This document shows, piece after piece, positions 43,289 through 50,874 of a DNA stretch of 64,000 bases. A program made the translations under genes and the position numbers. Where the stretch lies: the NCBI GenBank assembly GCA_013289795.1, contig JABCZH010000001.1, positions 1 through 64,000 on the forward strand, given 5' to 3'. The notes under the pieces are model-generated. The model saw only the letters and a list, made by a program, of their open reading frames with translations. It had not been told where the DNA came from and searched no databases. The DNA comes from Acidobacteriota bacterium. Its GTDB lineage: Bacteria > Acidobacteriota > Terriglobia > Terriglobales > Acidobacteriaceae. Position 1 is the stretch's first letter; each line of letters begins with the position of its first letter.

Positions 43289-43993
43289 ATGAATCACACC
43301 GAATTCTTCCAGCAACTCGAGTCCCGCATCGCCAAGTACGATCTGCTTTGCCACCCTTTTTACCAAGCCTGGACCGCGGGCAAGCTCACCCGCGACGATC
43401 TGCGCGGGTACGCTCAGGACTACTACCACCACGTCGAAGCCTTCCCCACCTACCTCGCCGAGTTGGGCGTACGCCTGGACGAAGGTGAGCTCCGCCGCGC
43501 CGTTTTGGCCAACTTGGCCGATGAAAAGGGCGGTGAGGACCTTTTCGGCGAGCCCGCCCGCGCCCACTCCGAAATATGGCTGGACTTCGCCGAGGGCATG
43601 GGCTCAGGCCGTAACTTGCGCCGCCATTCCCCGCTGCCGGAAATCAGGCAGCTCACCACTTTCTTCCATCGTGTAGCCAGCGAAGGCACGCCGGAAGAGG
43701 CTCTCGCCGCCTTCTACGCCTACGAATCGCAAGTACCCCGCGTAGCCAAGGAGAAAGCCCGTGGCCTGCAACAGATGTACGGAGCCGATCAGCGTACTGC
43801 AGCCTATTTCACGCTGCACACCACCGCCGACGTGCAGCATTCGCAAGTCTGGCGCCAGCAATTGGCCAAGCAGCTAGAAGCGCGTCCGGAAAATGCCGAG
43901 AAGGCACTGAATGCCACCGAGAACGCCGCCAAGGCTCTATGGCAAGGGCTGGACGGAATCGAAGCCCGACGGGTGGCGAAGGCAGCCGCGTAG
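43289..43993 (+). CDS. CADD-like/TenA-fold di-metal oxygenase, putative pABA-forming enzyme
   Basis: A 234-residue helical protein starting at the ATG at 43289 with GGAGG upstream; the longer open frame before it is noncoding. It aligns well with the Chlamydia CADD family. Shared blocks are YAQDYYHHVEAFPTYLAELGVR, AAFYAYESQVPRVAKEKARGL and YFTLHTTADVQHSQVW, with likely metal ligands (Glu, His, Asp) in these helices. Tyr25 in HPFYQAW lines up with the tyrosine that CADD uses as substrate to make p-aminobenzoate, and a Lys-rich REK-like motif is kept. I infer a role in folate pABA supply. PqqC-like or thiaminase-like roles are less likely. Confidence 0.82.
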   Translation: MNHTEFFQQLESRIAKYDLLCHPFYQAWTAGKLTRDDLRGYAQDYYHHVEAFPTYLAELGVRLDEGELRRAVLANLADEKGGEDLFGEPARAHSEIWLDFAEGMGSGRNLRRHSPLPEIRQLTTFFHRVASEGTPEEALAAFYAYESQVPRVAKEKARGLQQMYGADQRTAAYFTLHTTADVQHSQVWRQQLAKQLEARPENAEKALNATENAAKALWQGLDGIEARRVAKAAA

Positions 43994-44071
43994 TCCAAGG
44001 AATAGCGTCGAGATGAGAGCCGGTGATTCTATGGAATCATTGGCTCTTTTCTTTCTAAGGAGCCCTGCAAC

Positions 44072-44467
44072 ATGCCCAAGCCTATCCCCATCGGCACTCG
44101 CAGCACAGCCGGAGAAACTGTAGCGTTCGAACACACGCTGGAGTCGCGGCACCCCAACCTGCCTCCGGTCTATTCCACTCCCGACATGATTCGCCTCATG
44201 GAGATCGCCGCCTTCCATGCCCTGCAACCGTATATGGAAGGCGACGAAATAACCGTGGGCACAGCCATCCACATCGAACACCGCGCCGCCAGCGGCATTG
44301 GAGCCAGAATTCGAGCCGAGGCCACGCTTGAATCCTTCGATGGCCGCTTCTACACCGTCAGCGTCGTCGCACGCGACGATGCTCAGGAGATCGGCCGCGG
44401 CACCGTCGGTCGCGCCGTCGTGAGCGTCGGCAAGTTCGTGGAAAAGATGAAGAGAAAGAAAGCCTGA
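44072..44467 (+). CDS. Thioesterase, fluoroacetyl-CoA-thioesterase-like hot-dog fold
   Basis: A 131-residue single-domain hot-dog protein. The motif HPNLPPVYSTPDMIRLMEIAAFHALQPYM and the strand pair EITVGTAIHIEHRAASGIGARIRAEATLESFDGRFY match FlK-like thioesterases. They hydrolyse acyl-CoA, and the substrate here is unknown. AAGGAG precedes the ATG. It ends 62 bases before the next gene. Confidence 0.85.
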   Translation: MPKPIPIGTRSTAGETVAFEHTLESRHPNLPPVYSTPDMIRLMEIAAFHALQPYMEGDEITVGTAIHIEHRAASGIGARIRAEATLESFDGRFYTVSVVARDDAQEIGRGTVGRAVVSVGKFVEKMKRKKA

Positions 44468-44493
44468 TAAAGAACGCGCGCCCTCGTCCGTCT

Positions 44494-44523
44494 TTGTCTG
44501 TTCCAATCACCGTCTCTTACAAT
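44494..44523 (+). promoter_or_regulatory. Promoter giving a leaderless mRNA for the PEP mutase-like gene
   Basis: TTGTCT (44494-44499) and TACAAT (44518-44523) are separated by 18 bases. The ATG follows TACAAT after six bases, so the first base of the mRNA would be the A of the start codon. No SD is present between them. Confidence 0.45.
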
Positions 44524-44529
44524 CAACTC

Positions 44530-45369
44530 ATGCCCGAACTCCTCCTACAGAAAGCCAACACTCTCCGCGCCCTGCATCACACCGGCAAAGCCCTGCTCCT
44601 CCCCAACGTCTGGGACGTAACCAGCGCCCGCATCATCGAAGAAGCCGGCTTTCCCGCCATCGCCACCACCAGCGCCGGCATCGCCTTCTCCCTCGGTTAT
44701 CCTGATGGACAGAAGATCTCGCGCTCCGAGATGCTAACCCAGGTGGCTCGCATCGCCCGCGCCGTGAAGGTCCCGGTCACCGCCGACGCCGAAGCTGGTT
44801 ACGGAGATTCTTCAGAAGACGCTGCCCAAACCGCCCGTGAGGTGATTGCCGCTGGTGCCGTCGGGATGAACTTCGAAGATGGCACCGACGATCCCCAGCG
44901 TCCCCTGATCGATCTGCCATTGCAGTTGGAGCGAATCCGTGCCATTCGTGAAGTCGCGGAGAAGTCCGGTGTCCCTCTCGTGCTCAATGCCCGAACCGAC
45001 GTTTATCTGGCTGAGGTGGGACCGGCGGAAACACGCTACGAGCATGCTGTGCGGCGCCTGCAAGCCTATCGTGATGCCGGAGCCGACTGTGTTTTCGTTC
45101 CCGGAGTGCGTGACTCCGAAACCATCAGGCAACTCGTCAAAGACGCGCAATGTCCGGTAAACATCCTCGCTGGCCCGGGCTCGCTCTCGGTGAATGAGAT
45201 GGAGAAAATGGGCGTGGCGCGTGTCAGCCTGGGCTCGGCTCCCATGCGGGCCACGCTTGGCCTGCTCCGCCGGATGCCGGACGAGTTGAAGAGTTCGGGC
45301 ACTTACCGGGCTCTGGAGGGCGCACCCGCACACGGCGATGTGAACAAGATGCTGGCGAAGCAGGAATAG
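44530..45369 (+). CDS. Isocitrate lyase/phosphoenolpyruvate mutase family protein
   Basis: A 279-residue TIM-barrel enzyme. Family motifs are LLLPNVWDVTSARIIEEAGFPAIATTS, PVTADAEAGYGD with the metal-binding Asp/Glu, and VGMNFEDGTDD. A C-terminal GPGSLSVNEMEKMGVARVSLG completes the pattern. Related enzymes cleave or isomerise C-C or C-P bonds (methylisocitrate, oxaloacetate, carboxy-PEP). The exact reaction is not set by sequence. It starts 62 bases after the thioesterase gene and ends 20 bases before tilS. Confidence 0.87.
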   Translation: MPELLLQKANTLRALHHTGKALLLPNVWDVTSARIIEEAGFPAIATTSAGIAFSLGYPDGQKISRSEMLTQVARIARAVKVPVTADAEAGYGDSSEDAAQTAREVIAAGAVGMNFEDGTDDPQRPLIDLPLQLERIRAIREVAEKSGVPLVLNARTDVYLAEVGPAETRYEHAVRRLQAYRDAGADCVFVPGVRDSETIRQLVKDAQCPVNILAGPGSLSVNEMEKMGVARVSLGSAPMRATLGLLRRMPDELKSSGTYRALEGAPAHGDVNKMLAKQE

Positions 45370-45389
45370 AGACCGGTAAGAGATGTACC

Positions 45390-46784
45390 ATGTTTCGCGT
45401 GCAGCCCCTCGCCACCACCGTCCTCGCCTACAGCCGCAAGCACGCGCTGTTGAAGGCCGGAGACCGCGTGGGCGTGGCTGTCTCCGGTGGGGCTGATTCG
45501 GTTGCGCTGCTGCGCTTGTTGGTCGACCTGCGCCCTGAACTCGGTGTTGTTCTTTCCGTCGTCCACTTCAATCACCAGCTGCGCGGGGCCGCCTCCGACG
45601 CCGACGCCCAATTCGTCGCAGATCTTGCTCAGCACCATAAGTTGGTCCTGCTCTGTGAGAGCGGCGACACCGCTGCCTACGCTGCACAAGAGCGGTTGAG
45701 TATCGAGACCGCTGCCCGTGAACTGCGCTATCAATACTTCCGACGTTTGCTCGCCCAAGCTCTCTTGAACCGAATTGCCACCGCTCACACTCTCGACGAC
45801 CAAGCCGAAACGGTTCTGCTCAAGATCACGCGCGGCGCCGGTAGCCGCGGGTTGGCGGGCATTTACCCCGAGCTGTCAATCCCAGATGCAAAGAATCGTG
45901 CAACCATCATCCGTCCGCTCTTGGCGTCCAAGCGGAAAGATCTGGAAGTTTACCTAAACAGCCTTGGCCAACCTTGGCGCGAAGATGCCAGCAACCGTGA
46001 CCTGCGGCATGCCCGCAACCGGGTGCGGCATGGCATCCTTCCACGGCTGGAACGCTTTCTGAATCCAGCGGTCCGCGAGGCCATGGCTGAAACAGCCGAA
46101 ATCGCTCGCGCCGAAGAAGACTATTGGCAACGCGAAGTCGCAGGACTGCTCCCGCAACTCTGGACCCAGCAATCCGCCACGCTGAAGTCAGAAGCTCTGA
46201 ACACCCTGCCTCTTGCCCTGCAACGGCGCATTGTCAGAGCGGCCTGCGAATCCCTGGGCTTGCGCCTCGAGTTCCATCACGTGGAGGAAATCCTGGCCCT
46301 GGCTTCCTCTCCCACGGCCAAATCAACTGAGCTACCGGCGGGCTGGGTCGTGTCGCGCAAAGAGCACGCCCTGCGCCTGGAGCGTAAGCCCGCAGCCGCC
46401 GCTTCTGACTACGAGTATCCTTTGCCGGTCCCCGGCTCGACCGTGGTTCCAGAGATCAATTCGCGATTTGAAGCGGTCTTGGTTCCAAGAAGCCGTATCG
46501 AGGGATATAATCCCGATCATTTGCTGAACCGTGCTTTGTTGGGCAAGGAGTTGCAGGTACGGAATTGGCGTCCGGGAGATCGCTTTTGGCCGGCTCATAC
46601 CAAAGCTCCCAAGAAGATCAAGGAACTCCTGCCAGGGGGAGAATTGAGTTCCGAACGCAGGCTGTGGCCGGTAGTCGTCAGTGAAAACGAGGTGGTCTGG
46701 GTCCGCGGTTTACCGACGCCGGCAAAGTTGCGACCGCGGGATGGAGATCAGGCAACGCTGATTCAAGAGGCGCCTCTGGAATAA
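45390..46784 (+). CDS. tilS: tRNA(Ile)-lysidine synthase
   Basis: A 464-residue enzyme that turns C34 of tRNA-Ile(CAU) into lysidine with lysine and ATP. The PP-loop is VGVAVSGGADSVALLRLL. Other signatures are VVHFNHQLRG, IATAHTLDDQAETVLLKITRGAG and the C-terminal TilS domain (VRNWRPGDRFWP...KKIKELL). The length is standard. It is the first gene of the tilS-hpt-ftsH order that is common in bacteria. Confidence 0.95.
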   Translation: MFRVQPLATTVLAYSRKHALLKAGDRVGVAVSGGADSVALLRLLVDLRPELGVVLSVVHFNHQLRGAASDADAQFVADLAQHHKLVLLCESGDTAAYAAQERLSIETAARELRYQYFRRLLAQALLNRIATAHTLDDQAETVLLKITRGAGSRGLAGIYPELSIPDAKNRATIIRPLLASKRKDLEVYLNSLGQPWREDASNRDLRHARNRVRHGILPRLERFLNPAVREAMAETAEIARAEEDYWQREVAGLLPQLWTQQSATLKSEALNTLPLALQRRIVRAACESLGLRLEFHHVEEILALASSPTAKSTELPAGWVVSRKEHALRLERKPAAAASDYEYPLPVPGSTVVPEINSRFEAVLVPRSRIEGYNPDHLLNRALLGKELQVRNWRPGDRFWPAHTKAPKKIKELLPGGELSSERRLWPVVVSENEVVWVRGLPTPAKLRPRDGDQATLIQEAPLE

Positions 46785-46827
46785 CCGCACCCTCCCGCCC
46801 CAAAATCTGAGAAGATGGTACGTCACC

Positions 46828-47367
46828 ATGAATCCCGTTGCAAAAGCCGAGCAGCTTCGTACCGTGATCTCCGCCGAGCAGATTCAGAAGCGCGTACGTG
46901 AGATCGCGCGGCAAATCTCCGACGACTATCAGAGCAACACCATTCATGCTCTGGCACTCCTGGAGAATGGCTTCATGTTCATGGCTGACCTGGTGCGTGC
47001 CCTGGAGACCCCAGTCATCTGTCAATTCATAAAACCTCGCTATCGCAGAGAAAAAGAGGGCAGGCCGGAGGGCTTTCTCGAGATCTTTTTCAGCCACGAT
47101 GCCGACATTCGTGACCAGCACATCTTGCTGGTGGAGGGCCTGATCCATTCCGGTGTCACAACGGAATTCCTGATGAGCGATCTACGCAGTCGTGGCGCGG
47201 CTTCGGTAAAGGTGGCCACTTTGCTCGACCGCCAATCCGCCCGGCGCGTCCAGTTGCAGCCAGATTATTTCGGGTTCTTGGTGGACGAGGCGTTCCTGGT
47301 CGGTTATGGCCTGGGCTCTGCCGGCCAGACCCACCGCAACCTGGCTTATCTGGGCTCTGCAACCTAA
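46828..47367 (+). CDS. Hypoxanthine phosphoribosyltransferase-like protein, active-site motif altered
   Basis: A 179-residue protein of the type I PRT fold in the position where hpt normally stands, between tilS and ftsH. The fold is recognisable (HALALLENGFMFMADLVRAL; DQHILLVEGLIHSGVTTEFLMSDL; HRNLAYLG). But the PRPP motif, normally VEDIIDTG or VEDIIDSG, reads VEGLIHSG (Val102-Gly109). The second acidic residue and the catalytic Asp (general base) are Gly104 and His107. The LKGA-type pyrophosphate loop reads LENG. It may be a non-catalytic or re-specialised PRT. Confidence 0.85.
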   Translation: MNPVAKAEQLRTVISAEQIQKRVREIARQISDDYQSNTIHALALLENGFMFMADLVRALETPVICQFIKPRYRREKEGRPEGFLEIFFSHDADIRDQHILLVEGLIHSGVTTEFLMSDLRSRGAASVKVATLLDRQSARRVQLQPDYFGFLVDEAFLVGYGLGSAGQTHRNLAYLGSAT

Positions 47368-47375
47368 GGTATCTG

Positions 47376-47411
47376 CGTGACTTAAGTCACGGCGAGAACG
47401 CTCTCCTTTTT
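47376..47411 (+). terminator. Palindrome and possible weak terminator between hpt and ftsH
   Basis: CGTGACTTAAGTCACG (47376-47391) is a perfect 16-bp palindrome. It is followed by GAGA-ACGC-TCTC (47394-47405) and then CTTTTTT. The second stem is only 4 bp, so termination would be partial at best. The palindrome could also be an operator. Confidence 0.35.
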
Positions 47412-47425
47412 TCGCCAATACGCGG

Positions 47426-47471
47426 TAAAATACGACAGGTGTCGGAATTTCGCTAATCGAAATGCGCCGAC
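47426..47471 (+). promoter_or_regulatory. ftsH -10-like box and 5'-terminal hairpin
   Basis: TAAAAT (47426-47431) would start transcription near 47438-47440. Immediately downstream GTCGG (47441-47445) pairs with CCGAC (47467-47471), and ATTTCG (47447-47452) pairs with CGAAAT (47458-47463), a long 5' stem-loop. Such 5' hairpins commonly slow mRNA decay. The ftsH start is 73 bases further on, so the hairpin does not cover the SD. Confidence 0.45.
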
Positions 47472-47544
47472 GGGCATCTAAGACTACAGTGCAGAAGCTG
47501 TGGTTCGCTTTGGAATGACACGTTTCTTCCCGAGGAGTTGTTAG

Positions 47545-49452
47545 GTGAACTCGACAGTCAAGACGGTGGTTTTCTGGTTGGTGATCGTGGTTTCGGCATT
47601 CCTGCTATGGACGGTTGTCAAGCAGGGCAGTTCCGGCCAAAAAGACAAAGAAGTCAACTTCTCGCAGTTCATGCTGGATGTTGACCAGGGCAGCGTCAAC
47701 GACGTCACCATCATCGGGATGGAGGTCCGGGGCAAACTCCGGAATGACGGTTCGCTATTCCACACCACTGTACCCGCAAACTACCCCGACATGATCAAGA
47801 CGCTTCGCGACAAGGGCGTCACCATCACCATCAAAGACATCAGCAACGGAAGCTGGCCCAGTTGGCTGCTCAACCTCGCCCCGCTGGTCCTGCTCGCAGC
47901 CCTTTGGTTCTTCATGATTCGCCAGATGCAAACTGGTGGAAATAAAGCACTTTCGTTTGGCAAGAGCCGTGCGCGCCTGCTCTCCATGCAGCAGAAGAAA
48001 GTCACATTCAAAGACGTTGCCGGCGTCGAGGAAGCCAAAGAAGAACTGAAAGAAATTATCGAGTTCCTGCGCGAAGCGCAGAAGTTCCAAAAGCTGGGCG
48101 GACGAATTCCCAAGGGCGTGCTCCTGGTCGGCCCTCCCGGAACCGGCAAGACATTGCTGGCTCGAGCGGTTGCCGGCGAAGCCAACGTTCCCTTCTTCTC
48201 AATCTCTGGCTCCGATTTTGTCGAGATGTTCGTAGGCGTCGGCGCAAGCCGGGTGCGCGATCTTTTCGAGCAAGGCAAGAAGAATGCTCCCTGCATCATC
48301 TTCATTGACGAAATCGATGCTGTGGGACGTCATCGCGGCGCTGGCCTCGGCGGCGGTCACGACGAGCGCGAACAGACTCTGAACCAGTTGCTGGTCGAAA
48401 TGGACGGCTTCGAATCCAACGAAGGCGTCATTCTCATGGCCGCCACCAACCGGCCCGACGTGCTCGACCCCGCCCTCCTGCGCCCCGGACGCTTTGATCG
48501 CCGCGTAGTAGTGAGCCGCCCCGACGTGCGTGGGCGTGAAGAGATTCTGCGTGTCCACACCCGCAAGATTCCTCTCGCCGACGACGTCGATCTCTCTGTC
48601 CTCGCCCGCGGCACACCCGGTTTTTCAGGCGCCGACCTGGCCAACATGGTCAACGAAGCCGCTCTGGCCGCAGCCCGCCAGAACCGCAAAGCCGTGCTTA
48701 TGTACGACTTTGAGCTGGCCAAGGACAAAGTCCTGATGGGCGTGGAACGCAAGTCGCTCCTGCTTTCAGAGGACGAAAAGAAAGTCACCGCCTATCACGA
48801 GGCCGGACATGCTTTGGTCGCCGCCAAGCTGCCCAACTCTGATCCTCTGCACAAGGTCACCATCATTCCCCGTGGTATGGCTTTGGGCGTAACCATGCAG
48901 TTGCCGATCGACGACAAGCACAACTACACCAAGGAATATCTAGAGACCGAAATCGCCATCATGATGGGCGGCCGGATCGCTGAAGAAATGTTCCTCAATC
49001 AAATGAGCACCGGCGCCGGTAACGACATTGAGCGAGCCACCGAAATGGCCCGCAAGATGGTTTGTGAGTTCGGCATGAGCGATCTGGGCCCACTCACCTT
49101 TGGCAAGAAAGAAGAGCAGATCTTCCTCGGCCGCGAGATTGCCCAGCACCGCGACTACAGTGAAGCCACTGCTGTCAAGATTGACGAAGAAGTGCGGCGC
49201 ATGATCGGTAAGGGCTACGACACGGCCAAGAGCATTCTGGGCGGAAATCACGATACCCTGATTCGGATCGCACTGGCATTGCTGGACCGCGAAGTGCTCG
49301 ATGCCAACGAAATCAAACTGATTATCGATGGAAAAGAACTGCCGAAGCTCACCCCACCGCCCCGCCAGGACGACGGTGTGCAGCAGGTTCTCAAGCCCGA
49401 GCCCGGGCGCCCGGGAATCGCCAAGGGCGGCGAAAGCCCGGCGCGAGCATAG
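47545..49452 (+). CDS. ftsH: ATP-dependent zinc metalloprotease FtsH
   Basis: A 635-residue membrane AAA+ protease. Two transmembrane helices flank a periplasmic segment (residues about 5-25 and 105-125). Walker A is [18 protein letters not shown] and Walker B is [12 protein letters not shown]. The SRH appears as [21 protein letters not shown], and the zinc site is [13 protein letters not shown]. It degrades misfolded membrane proteins and regulatory targets such as LpxC, whose gene is also in this window. The start is a GTG with GAGGAG upstream. A strong terminator follows. Confidence 0.97.
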   Translation: MNSTVKTVVFWLVIVVSAFLLWTVVKQGSSGQKDKEVNFSQFMLDVDQGSVNDVTIIGMEVRGKLRNDGSLFHTTVPANYPDMIKTLRDKGVTITIKDISNGSWPSWLLNLAPLVLLAALWFFMIRQMQTGGNKALSFGKSRARLLSMQQKKVTFKDVAGVEEAKEELKEIIEFLREAQKFQKLGGRIPKGVLLVGPPGTGKTLLARAVAGEANVPFFSISGSDFVEMFVGVGASRVRDLFEQGKKNAPCIIFIDEIDAVGRHRGAGLGGGHDEREQTLNQLLVEMDGFESNEGVILMAATNRPDVLDPALLRPGRFDRRVVVSRPDVRGREEILRVHTRKIPLADDVDLSVLARGTPGFSGADLANMVNEAALAAARQNRKAVLMYDFELAKDKVLMGVERKSLLLSEDEKKVTAYHEAGHALVAAKLPNSDPLHKVTIIPRGMALGVTMQLPIDDKHNYTKEYLETEIAIMMGGRIAEEMFLNQMSTGAGNDIERATEMARKMVCEFGMSDLGPLTFGKKEEQIFLGREIAQHRDYSEATAVKIDEEVRRMIGKGYDTAKSILGGNHDTLIRIALALLDREVLDANEIKLIIDGKELPKLTPPPRQDDGVQQVLKPEPGRPGIAKGGESPARA

Positions 49453-49474
49453 TTTCTGGTTTCGTTTCTCGCTT

Positions 49475-49504
49475 GGGCGGCCTTTTCAGGCCGCCCTGTT
49501 TCTT
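49475..49504 (+). terminator. Rho-independent terminator of ftsH
   Basis: GGGCGGCC (49475-49482) pairs with GGCCGCCC (49489-49496) around TTTTCA, followed by TGTTTCTT. Confidence 0.88.
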
Positions 49505-49505
49505 G

Positions 49506-49527
49506 TAGGCACGGGCGTCCTCCGTGC
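49506..49527. repeat. TGTAGGC-CGGGCG short repeat, copy 1
   Basis: GTAGGCACGGGCGTCCTCCGTGC, in which GCACGG (49509-49514) pairs with CCGTGC (49522-49527). A second copy lies at 50841-50866. It follows the ftsH terminator and lies 20 bases from the stop of the convergent membrane-protein gene. Confidence 0.5.
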
Positions 49528-49547
49528 GAAGTTGCCAGGATCGTGCT

Positions 49548-50024
49548 CTACCCTTGAACCTGCTCCGCTGCCGTCAGTCCGCGATAGATAGCAAAGAGCG
49601 CGTACGCATGGAATCCCATTCCCAGGTAGTCTTTCGCTCCAAATAGCAGCAGGCCATCCAGAGCGTAAAGCCCCATCCCCACCATGAATGCCCACTTCTG
49701 CGTCTTCACCGCGAAGTATCCGAACAGCGCGAATGCCCCGGACACGAAACCGTTGATCACGATGTCCAGCACGCTGCCCATGCTGCCAGCTTGCCGTGCC
49801 ATCGCGTCCACCACAGAAGTAACGCCGAGTCCGACGACAAAATGAAAGTTGCTGCCGGAAATGACCGCCAACGAATTCACCATCGACAGCCCGGCGATCC
49901 AGTAAAACCACTTGGCACCTGCCCGAGCCCGGGTCGCAGTCACCATTTTTGTAACTGCCGCCCGCTGGTCAACCTGCTGGGCGCGTTCATTGGCCTGTAC
50001 CGGGGCCATCCCTGTGCTTGCCAT
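49548..50024 (-). CDS. Four-helix membrane protein of unknown function
   Basis: A 158-residue protein with a polar, glutamine-rich N-terminus (about 35 residues) and four predicted transmembrane helices (WFYWIAGLSMVNSLAVISG; LDIVINGFVSGAFALFGYFAV; WAFMVGMGLYALDGLLLFG; FHAYALFAIYRGLTAAEQ). I recognise no named family. An AAGGAGG SD precedes the ATG. Its leader has an unusual pair of interleaved helices at 50046-50116, so it may be regulated at the RNA level. Confidence 0.75.
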   Translation of the reverse strand: MASTGMAPVQANERAQQVDQRAAVTKMVTATRARAGAKWFYWIAGLSMVNSLAVISGSNFHFVVGLGVTSVVDAMARQAGSMGSVLDIVINGFVSGAFALFGYFAVKTQKWAFMVGMGLYALDGLLLFGAKDYLGMGFHAYALFAIYRGLTAAEQVQG

Positions 50025-50045
50025 AGTTCCTCCTTAAGGTTTCGG

Positions 50046-50116
50046 AAATTCCAAGCGAGGGAGGGCCGTCCGGCTGGCGACGGAGAGAGTTGGAATTTTG
50101 AGAAGGGTACGGCCCT
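50046..50116 (-). promoter_or_regulatory. Structured leader with interleaved perfect helices (pseudoknot-like)
   Basis: AAATTCCAA (50046-50054) pairs with TTGGAATTT (50090-50098), 9 bp. AGGGCCGT (50062-50069) pairs with ACGGCCCT (50109-50116), 8 bp. The two helices interleave, so together they form an H-type pseudoknot. A third stem, CCGTC (50066-50070) with GACGG (50079-50083), competes with the second. The whole lies 5' of the minus-strand gene starting at 50024, ending about 12 bases before its SD. It matches no RNA class I know. Confidence 0.5.
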
Positions 50117-50331
50117 GGGCGCCAGCGCACCAGATATCTGCCGGACATGGCCCCCTGCACGCCCCTATGCAGCTGTTCTTAAGGCGGTTACCCGGTTATG
50201 CTCGCCGTCATCTGCTCCGGTTGGCGCTGCCCTGACGCCATCGCTAAGGGAAAAACAGCGACGGGGCAGGAAGCAAGAATCACAGAGTCATCTTGATATC
50301 ATCCCACATCATAAGAGCATTCGGTGCACCC

Positions 50332-50844
50332 ATGACCAGCGTCCCAGTGTGGTTCGAGCGCAAATTCGAATTTACCTTCCCGGTGGAGCAGTATCCCAAC
50401 CTGTGCGTACGCTTGCGAGGAACTCCCGCACGCCTGGAAGAGATGTTGCGCGCCAGCTCCCATGACCGCCTGATCAAGAAACCAGGAGACAAGTGGTCGG
50501 CGCAGGAGCACGCTGGACACCTGCTCGATCTCGAACCCTTATGGACAGCTCGCGTGGAGGACTTCCTGGCAGGCGGCGATACGCTGACGGCCGCCGATCT
50601 CGGCAATCGCAAAACTCACGACGCCAATCACAATGCTCGCTCCCTGGTCGATATTCTGGACGAGTTTCGTCAGGCCCGCCTGCGCTTGGTGGATCGCGTC
50701 GGAGAATTCGAGCCGGAGTTGTTCTCCCGCTCCATGTTGCATCCGCGCCTGAAACAACCTATGCGCCTGGTGGACCATCTCTACTTCGTCGCCGAACACG
50801 ATGATCACCACCTGGCCAAGATCTGGGGGTTGATCGAGATGTAG
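50332..50844 (+). CDS. DinB-family putative metal-dependent hydrolase
   Basis: A 170-residue four-helix-bundle protein. The metal-binding histidines are in KWSAQEHAGHLLDLE and FVAEHDDHHLAKIWGLI, the usual DinB pattern. The family includes thiol-dependent transferases (bacillithiol/mycothiol S-transferases) and proteins of unknown activity. I use the ATG at 50332; the upstream in-frame start lacks an SD. A second, unrelated DinB protein is at 61.4 kb. Confidence 0.87.
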   Translation: MTSVPVWFERKFEFTFPVEQYPNLCVRLRGTPARLEEMLRASSHDRLIKKPGDKWSAQEHAGHLLDLEPLWTARVEDFLAGGDTLTAADLGNRKTHDANHNARSLVDILDEFRQARLRLVDRVGEFEPELFSRSMLHPRLKQPMRLVDHLYFVAEHDDHHLAKIWGLIEM

Positions 50845-50866
50845 GCGCGGGCGTGCTCGCCCGTGC
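50841..50866. repeat. TGTAGGC-CGGGCG short repeat, copy 2 (bidirectional hairpin)
   Basis: GCGCGGGCG (50845-50853) pairs with CGCCCGTGC (50858-50866) with one G-T pair around TGCT. It occupies the gap between the stops of two convergent genes (DinB and selD) and could terminate both, although T-runs are short. Confidence 0.5.
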
Positions 50867-50874
50867 ACTTCGCT

